64,000 nucleotides of DNA. Source: a virus. Every line of letters begins with the position of its first letter. Within the stretch, counting starts at the first letter, position 1. The stretch is from positions 45,601-109,600 of the IMG/VR virus record IMGVR_UViG_3300042465_007464, one strand, 5' to 3'. Under the pieces are notes generated by a model. That model was not told the origin of the DNA. It saw nothing but the letters and a program-made list of their open reading frames with translations, and made no database searches. This document shows, one piece after another, positions 60,328 to 64,000 of this stretch. The position numbers and the translations under genes are program-made.

Positions 60328-60358
60328 TAAAAATAATAAAAATAACCGTGCGTGTCAA
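60328..60358 (-). promoter_or_regulatory. Class-I early promoter
   Basis: TTGACA, 17 bases, TATTTTTA; for the 60305 gene. Confidence 0.75.
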
Positions 60359-60391
60359 GCATTTTGACAACTTTTTTCGAACTTTTTTTAA

Positions 60392-60547
60392 TTAAAATTC
60401 AACAAAGTCTATTGCCATTTCTCCGATACCCTTTCCGTCACGGGTAATCTCATAATTGGGATCCATACCGGAAATCATGATGTGGGCGATAAGGTCTCCT
60501 ATCGTCGGAAACTCTGCTGTGTAATAATCACAATTTAAACTATACAT
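60392..60547 (-). CDS. Small early protein (51 residues)
   Basis: ATG 60547 to TAA 60392: MYSLNCDYYTAEFPTIGDLI, then AHIMISGMDPNYEITRDGKG and IGEMAIDFVEF. Compact alpha/beta, one Cys. Behind a TAGGAT-type promoter with an AGAGAGAT leader. Function unknown. Confidence 0.65.
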   Translation of the reverse strand: MYSLNCDYYTAEFPTIGDLIAHIMISGMDPNYEITRDGKGIGEMAIDFVEF

Positions 60548-60570
60548 ATCTCTCTTTTTAAATTAATACT

Positions 60571-60601
60571 TAAAGATAAGGTTTATAAAGTTAGGATCCT
60601 A
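60571..60601 (-). promoter_or_regulatory. TAGGAT-type early promoter
   Basis: TAGGAT (within palindrome TAGGATCCTA, 60592-60601), 17 bases, TATCTTTA; for the 60547 gene. Confidence 0.65.
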
Positions 60602-60606
60602 ATTTT

Positions 60607-61005
60607 TTAGGAGAAAAGTTTCGAAAATGTTTCTGCTCGTTTTAAGCATTCAAATTTGCCGGAATCATTCTTTCCCCATATTTCAGCTTTGCCGGAATGA
60701 CTACATTTGGGAATTACTGTGAATAAAACTTCGTTCTCGTTACATATGCGGAAATCGTCATACAACGGTCCTTGACCCGGACAATTATTCTTAAAGAACA
60801 CATATGTCTCTAGGATGTCAATCTCCGGATTTGCTGCAATAAACTTTTTTACCTTAGGGAATAACACATTTGCTTTACGCTCCAATGATGAATCTTTGCA
60901 AAACCAATCATAAAAGTTAAAACAATCATTTTGATCTCCTTCGCTGTCAATTATTCTTCCTGACGCAAATGCATTCAACTGTTCTGCTAAACTTACTTTT
61001 TTCAT
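60607..61005 (-). CDS. Hypothetical protein, 132 residues
   Basis: MKKVSLAEQLNAFASGRIID, then DCFNFYDWFCKDSSLERKA and a long EIDILETYVFFKNNCPGQGP segment; C-terminal GKAEIWGKNDSGKFECLKRA. Five or more Cys residues. The upstream leader has a GGGAATATTCCC palindrome (61032-61043). Behind a TAGGAT-type promoter. Function unknown. Confidence 0.68.
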   Translation of the reverse strand: MKKVSLAEQLNAFASGRIIDSEGDQNDCFNFYDWFCKDSSLERKANVLFPKVKKFIAANPEIDILETYVFFKNNCPGQGPLYDDFRICNENEVLFTVIPKCSHSGKAEIWGKNDSGKFECLKRAETFSKLFS

Positions 61006-61031
61006 AACTCTCTCAATTTATAACATGTTGT

Positions 61032-61043
61032 GGGAATATTCCC
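61032..61043. promoter_or_regulatory. Palindrome GGGAATATTCCC in leader
   Basis: A perfect 12-base palindrome between the promoter (61058-61088) and ATG 61005; a possible operator or RNA hairpin. Confidence 0.45.
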
Positions 61044-61057
61044 TTCTTATTAATACT

Positions 61058-61088
61058 TAAAGATAAGGATAATAAAGTTAGGATCCTA
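61058..61088 (-). promoter_or_regulatory. TAGGAT-type early promoter
   Basis: TAGGAT (palindrome 61079-61088), 17 bases, TATCTTTA; for the 61005 gene. Confidence 0.65.
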
Positions 61089-61280
61089 ATTTATTTGCAA
61101 CTTTTTTTGCAATCTTTTCAACTTTGTTTTAAGCTTATTACGCTCCAACTTGCGAAAGTAATTGCCGTGGTTATACGGAGTGCATCCGTCGGGTTGAGCA
61201 AATGCACTAACCCATTTTGTGGTATCCGTCTTTAGGAATTCCAATCTTGCTTCAATAGCTTTAATTTGTTCTTGTATCAT
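61086..61280 (-). CDS. Small basic helical early protein
   Basis: 64 residues: MIQEQIKAIEARLEFLKTDT, one central CTPYNHGNYF loop and a basic coiled coil (RKLERNKLKTKLKRLQKKLQ). Probably nucleic-acid- or protein-binding. Behind a TAGGAT-type promoter with a possible tandem second copy. Confidence 0.68.
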   Translation of the reverse strand: MIQEQIKAIEARLEFLKTDTTKWVSAFAQPDGCTPYNHGNYFRKLERNKLKTKLKRLQKKLQIN

Positions 61281-61299
61281 ATCTCCCTTTTAATTTTAA

Positions 61300-61330
61300 T
61301 AAAGATAAGTATAATAATGATAGGATCCTA
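61300..61330 (-). promoter_or_regulatory. TAGGAT-type early promoter
   Basis: TAGGAT (palindrome 61321-61330), 17 bases, TATCTTTA; for the 61280 gene. Confidence 0.65.
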
Positions 61331-61385
61331 ATTTTTTGGCAACTTTGTTTGAACTTTTTTCAACTTGAAAAAACAGCCCGTCATA

Positions 61386-61416
61386 TAAAGATAAGTATAA
61401 TAATGATAGGATCCTA
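61386..61416 (-). promoter_or_regulatory. Orphan TAGGAT-type promoter
   Basis: TAGGAT (palindrome 61407-61416), 17 bases, TATCTTTA. No gene with the usual leader follows before the next promoter; it may be a tandem promoter, a relic, or drive a short RNA. Confidence 0.6.
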
Positions 61417-61436
61417 ATCTTTTCGAAACTTTTTTC

Positions 61437-61524
61437 AAACAAAGTTAAGGGAATTATAACCGACTATTTCTATTATGGCAGACTCGCCTCGGTTTATTTT
61501 TTTAACTTCCCTTTAACTTTGTTT
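61437..61524 (-). ncRNA. Long nested hairpin next to tRNA-like gene
   Basis: Arms AAACAAAGTTAAGGGAA (61437-61453) and TTCCCTTTAACTTTGTTT (61507-61524) pair over 17 bases; inside, AACCGA (61458-61463) pairs with TCGGTT (61489-61494). It starts immediately 3' of the tRNA-like gene on the minus strand. Could be a long terminator, processing signal or small RNA. Confidence 0.5.
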
Positions 61525-61527
61525 TGA

Positions 61528-61628
61528 AGTCGGGACAGGATTTGAACCTGCATGGTGGAGACTATTATTCGATCTTATACACTCCACCTTATCTTCCTTC
61601 GACAGCGTTACCATTCCGCCTCCCGACT
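61528..61628 (-). tRNA. tRNA-like gene, anticodon arm not resolvable
   Basis: 101 bases. Acceptor arms AGTCGGG/CCCGACT pair fully. D-arm GCG-GAATGGTAA-CGC and T-arm GCAGG-TTCAAAT-CCTGT are standard. The region between contains a 7-base stem GGTGGAG/CTCCACC, but no 5-base stem with a 7-base loop at the anticodon position. A long type-II-like variable arm, an inserted segment or degeneration are possible. No CCA is encoded. Confidence 0.55.
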
Positions 61629-61640
61629 CGAGGTTGCTGG

Positions 61641-62021
61641 CTAATTAAAGCCAACAAACCCTTTTTCCAATTTTATATCTAAATCCTCCACCATTTCCTT
61701 TAAACGGTAATAAGGAGCGGCTTCCAATTCATCTTCGAATATGTCACATATTCTTTCAATTGTGTAACCAAATCCATATCCGCAAATAGTAACGGCTTTC
61801 TGAATGGCAATCATTTCGTCGGATGCACATTCCCAATCCAATTCAGACAATTCGCCATCTTCTTCATCCAACTCAGCTTCTGCGGCATCCAATGCATCCA
61901 TCCACAGACTATAAATTGCATTCTTTACTATCTCAGCCACTGCATCATTGTGGTCATACATTTCGCGGCTCCAAGGTTTAACAATTTGGGTCCCGTACTC
62001 TACTTTTGGTTCTTTTTTCAT
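61641..62021 (-). CDS. Acidic small early protein
   Basis: 126 residues, very acidic in the centre (DAAEAELDEEDGELSELDWE), with helices KPWSREMYDHNDAVAEIV and ITRICDIF-like TIERICDIFEDELEAAPYY. Behind a class-I promoter fused to a terminator. Function unknown. Confidence 0.68.
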   Translation of the reverse strand: MKKEPKVEYGTQIVKPWSREMYDHNDAVAEIVKNAIYSLWMDALDAAEAELDEEDGELSELDWECASDEMIAIQKAVTICGYGFGYTIERICDIFEDELEAAPYYRLKEMVEDLDIKLEKGFVGFN

Positions 62022-62043
62022 ATCTCTTATTTTTTTATATACT

Positions 62044-62074
62044 TAAAGATAAGTAAAAAAGAGATGCGTGTCAA
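62044..62074 (-). promoter_or_regulatory. Class-I early promoter, -35 in terminator loop
   Basis: TTGACA, 17 bases, TATCTTTA; the -35 is the loop of the hairpin at 62061-62081. Confidence 0.75.
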
Positions 62075-62081
62075 GCATCTC
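62061..62081 (-). terminator. Terminator/promoter composite
   Basis: Minus strand GAGATGC/GCATCTC stem, loop TTGACAC, then T6. It would end the 62093 gene while providing the -35 box of the next. Confidence 0.7.
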
Positions 62082-62092
62082 CCTAACTTTTT

Positions 62093-62347
62093 TTAAACTT
62101 TTTTTGCATCCGTAACAAGCTTGTTACGGAGCTTGTCTACTAACTTTTTAAAATTAGTAACTGCATCCCAATTCCCGGTGTCTATGGGAGCTGTTAACCC
62201 GAAATACCCGTCGGGAGCGTAATGCATATTAAGCAACTGCATACGCGGACTTGCTTTGCGCAATGCTACTTGTTGTGCTGCTACACGTGCAGCTACTTGC
62301 TTAAGCTCTACATCTGTAAGCAATGTGACATTAAAACTTTCTTGCAT
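62093..62347 (-). CDS. Small early protein
   Basis: 84 residues: MQESFNVTLLTDVELKQVAA, RVAAQQVALRKASPRMQLL, then FGLTAPIDTGNWDAVTNFKK and a basic end. Helical and mildly basic. Last coding gene before the long non-coding region; own class-I promoter. Function unknown. Confidence 0.7.
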   Translation of the reverse strand: MQESFNVTLLTDVELKQVAARVAAQQVALRKASPRMQLLNMHYAPDGYFGLTAPIDTGNWDAVTNFKKLVDKLRNKLVTDAKKV

Positions 62348-62369
62348 ATCTCTATTTTTAAATTATACT

Positions 62370-62400
62370 TAAATATAATAATAAAAAGCACGCGTGTCAA
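62370..62400 (-). promoter_or_regulatory. Class-I early promoter
   Basis: TTGACA, 17 bases, TATATTTA; for the 62347 gene. Confidence 0.75.
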
Positions 62401-62441
62401 GCAAAATGCAAACTTTTTTTAACTTTTTTTTTACAGCAAAA

Positions 62442-62479
62442 AACAGCGCTGCTAGGTGAGAGATCCTAACAACGCTGTT
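62442..62479 (-). terminator. Terminator at the left end of the non-coding region
   Basis: Minus strand AACAGCG..CCTA-rich inner stem..CGCTGTT followed by T6. It implies leftward transcription through the non-coding region, since no protein gene lies immediately upstream. Confidence 0.65.
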
Positions 62480-62522
62480 GGGCACCTGGAAAGAGAGAAA
62501 CCCTACCTAACTTGCCGATCCG

Positions 62523-62577
62523 CCGACCATCGTAGCTTGTTGCTGACCCTGAGGTGTGCGAAGCTTGTTGTGGTCGG
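62523..62577. ncRNA. Stem-loop with internal direct repeat
   Basis: CCGACCA (62523-62529) pairs with TGGTCGG (62571-62577) around 41 bases holding two AGCTTGTTG copies (62534, 62562). A structured RNA element is suggested; class unknown. Confidence 0.4.
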
Positions 62578-62816
62578 ACCCCGTCGGCATTTGAATCGAT
62601 CCACGTATCATTAACCTGTCGCCAGATCCTTTGGTCGCCTAGCATACGGCATTTGGTTGGATCAACCTTCCTACATCTATATAATAAGAAATAATACGCA
62701 CATATCCAACCTTTACGCGCACTTCGTACGTGTCGCTATAGCTAGGTCATCAAAGCGTACGTGCATATAGTGCAGATTTCATCTAAAACCTGAAAGCAAT
62801 CTAAAGGTCAATTCGC

Positions 62817-63148
62817 CTAAAAATCAACTAAAAATAGCCGGGGAGCGGAGGATTCTTCTAAAAATCGTCTAAAAATAGCAGCATCGGACTAAAAATCAAC
62901 TAAAAATAGGACTCGCTATAGCTAGCGATTTCACCAGGATCGCGTCATACGTGTGTATAGTGCAGGTCATGATGGTCTCGCATAAGCCGCAAGATCACAT
63001 ACGACACGACGTATCTGGCGTAGGGAGGAGAGGATGCATCTAAAAATCAACTAAAAATAACGTCACCCGTTTCTGTTTATAATAAGGAATTCCGTCCAAA
63101 AATCAAACCAAATTCATCTAAAAGTCCCCTAAAAATCGTCTAAAAATA
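62817..63148. repeat. Array of CTAAAAATC-NN-CTAAAAATA units
   Basis: Five perfect 20-base units at 62817, 62858, 62889, 63040 and 63129 (NN is AA three times and GT twice), with degenerate half-units between. The two 9-base halves are 11 bases apart, about one helical turn, as for protein-binding iterons. Spacing between units is irregular. Confidence 0.75.
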
Positions 63149-63750
63149 ACATGGGGCATACAGTGCGTATACGTGCTTCCAGGCCTTAACGGATATCAAG
63201 TATCCAGTGCATGTGCAATAAAGACGCTAAGGCGCTAGGAAATGGTGTATAGGGAGAGCGATATATATATCTGTACTACCACCCACGTTCTATTCACTCT
63301 TCCGCCTGGATCGCATCATCCCATGACTCAAACTTTTAACGCATTCTTTCGGGTTGACGCCTCTCCTGGATAAAGGACAAGACACTGGGATGCTGTCACC
63401 ATGACCCCTAACTAATTCATACAATGACGTGCTTCGTACATATACTTGCATTACTTACATTACTTCGAGTATTACTTGTCGTCTTCGTGTTCTTTGCTAG
63501 GTTCTTGGGCATAGATCCGTAACGTACTGTGTTGGAACTTTAGTTAGGGCAATGCGGTGTCTGCTTGGATATCAATTCAATATTTTAAATCTCAACCAAA
63601 TTCTAAACTTTGCCAATAACAAAAACAAAGGCATATCCGTATAAGAAGTACATAAGGTTACGTCGTTGCAAGTACCACTTAATCCTTCCTTAAAGGAATA
63701 GCCTTCGAAATCGAATGTGTTCCATTTAATTTTCATATCATTTTTTTAGT

Positions 63751-63861
63751 AGTCAGGACAAGATTCGAACTTGCACGTGGACCTTGTGTGTATCTCAACT
63801 ATACTGCGGTTATTCCACTCCGTTTAACTATTCAGTGCGTTTACCATTCCGCCACCTGACT
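63751..63861 (-). tRNA. Second tRNA-like gene, anticodon arm not resolvable
   Basis: 111 bases. Acceptor AGTCAGG/CCTGACT, D-arm GCG-GAATGGTAAA-CGC and T-arm GCAAG-TTCGAAT-CTTGT are intact and very like the gene at 61528. The middle has a GTGGA/TCCAC stem just before the T-arm, as in the first copy, and no normal anticodon arm. Likely related to the first by duplication. Confidence 0.5.
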
Positions 63862-63864
63862 ATT

Positions 63865-64000
63865 TTATTCAAATCTTTTGTCTAGTCCTATTAAACTAAC
63901 AGCTGCGATAATAGGTATTGTAGTAATGTACCCAGTAAGAATCGTTACAGCAAAAAGGTATGGTGCAGTTTCCCATGCTTGTTTATTTTTTGTAACCCAT
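63865..64000 (-). CDS. Membrane protein (C-terminal part only)
   Basis: The frame enters from the right edge; 44 residues remain, ending ...SLIGLDKRFE and TAA at 63865. They include one hydrophobic helix (PYLFAVTILTGYITTIPII). The N-terminus and full length are outside the window, so no function can be given. Confidence 0.55.
   Translation of the reverse strand, partial: WVTKNKQAWETAPYLFAVTILTGYITTIPIIAAVSLIGLDKRFE

Larger units (their letters stand above)
61281..61640. other. Intergenic region: two promoters, hairpin, tRNA-like gene
   Basis: 360 bases without protein genes. From left: a TAGGAT promoter (61300-61330), an unassigned second TAGGAT promoter (61386-61416), a 90-base nested inverted repeat (61437-61524) and the tRNA-like gene (61528-61628). 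Confidence 0.6.
62348..63750. other. Long structured non-coding region
   Basis: About 1.4 kb with no supported protein gene and a GC content visibly above the surrounding genes. It holds a class-I promoter at its left edge, a minus-strand terminator (62442-62479), a stem-loop region (62523-62577), an array of CTAAAAATC/CTAAAAATA pairs (62817-63148) and repeated TATAGTGC and GCTATAGCTAG words. From 63200 to 63750 I see no repeated structure. It may be an origin, an RNA locus or an insertion site. Confidence 0.6.

Noticed and set aside
62044-62081. The GAGATGC/GCATCTC repeat as an operator only
   Set aside because: The directly following T-run and its position after a stop codon fit a terminator better, though an operator role is not excluded.
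62523-62640. A further tRNA or tmRNA in the non-coding region
   Set aside because: There is a strong stem and a TTCAAAT-like word, but acceptor, D- and T-arms cannot be placed together.

Overview
The window looks like part of a large T4-like myovirus genome whose host is probably a member of the Bacteroidota (perhaps Flavobacteriia). The phage assignment rests on a recognisable T4-type head, packaging and baseplate module: large terminase, portal, prohead protease, acidic core protein, gp6-, gp25- and hub-like baseplate proteins, and a gp55-like late sigma factor. The host assignment is inference. It rests on promoters with TAnnTTT-type -7 boxes, Flavobacteriia-style signal peptides ending in (F)SxxQ/AQ, a DUF4494-like protein, a Bacteroidota Hc1-like histone H1 homologue and a sigma factor resembling Bacteroidota RpoD. 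The DNA is AT-rich and all but two recognised genes lie on the minus strand.

Layout. 1-9.9 kb: head and packaging genes (core protein, a ribosomal protein bS21 homologue, small internal proteins, protease, portal, terminase, a two-gene membrane/coiled-coil pair). 9.9-13.7 kb: a free-standing HNH endonuclease beside a HIGH-nucleotidylyltransferase/ligase-fold fusion that carries a second HNH endonuclease in frame. 13.7-18.4 kb: a giant fibre protein. 18.4-23.2 kb: replication and recombination (a single-chain Mre11-Rad50/SbcDC fusion, primase, T7-endonuclease-I-like resolvase). 23.2-25.0 kb: three proteins with a shared short leader, one kinase-like. 25.0-39.3 kb: baseplate and fibre structural genes. 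39.3-42.5 kb: late sigma factor, HD hydrolase, UV endonuclease. 42.6-45.0 kb: a duplicated convergent two-gene cassette. 45-54.5 kb: accessory genes including more leader-bearing proteins, a histone-like protein and a lysozyme fusion. 54.5-62.4 kb: many tiny genes, most with a near-identical promoter, plus an AAA+ ATPase and a sigma70-like factor. 61.3-63.9 kb: two tRNA-like genes and about 1.4 kb of unusual non-coding DNA.

Three themes tie the genes together. (1) Virion cargo: at least ten proteins start with a short basic/hydrophobic leader ending in [LI]xE, the cleavage consensus of T4 gp21-type proteases, and such a protease is encoded here. They are therefore candidates for packaging into the head and injection; they include a kinase-like protein and an SGNH-hydrolase/tail-lysozyme fusion. 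(2) Regulation: host-like promoters (TTGACA or T[TA]GGA[TA], exactly 17 bp, TAnnTTT) precede small early genes, the primase operon and the late-sigma operon, whereas ATATTTAT elements precede structural and cargo genes. This suggests an early-to-late cascade using gp55. (3) Takeover: phage bS21, sigma70-like factor, histone-like protein and many tiny genes are candidates for redirecting host translation, transcription and nucleoid. All assignments come from reading the sequence; no searches were run.
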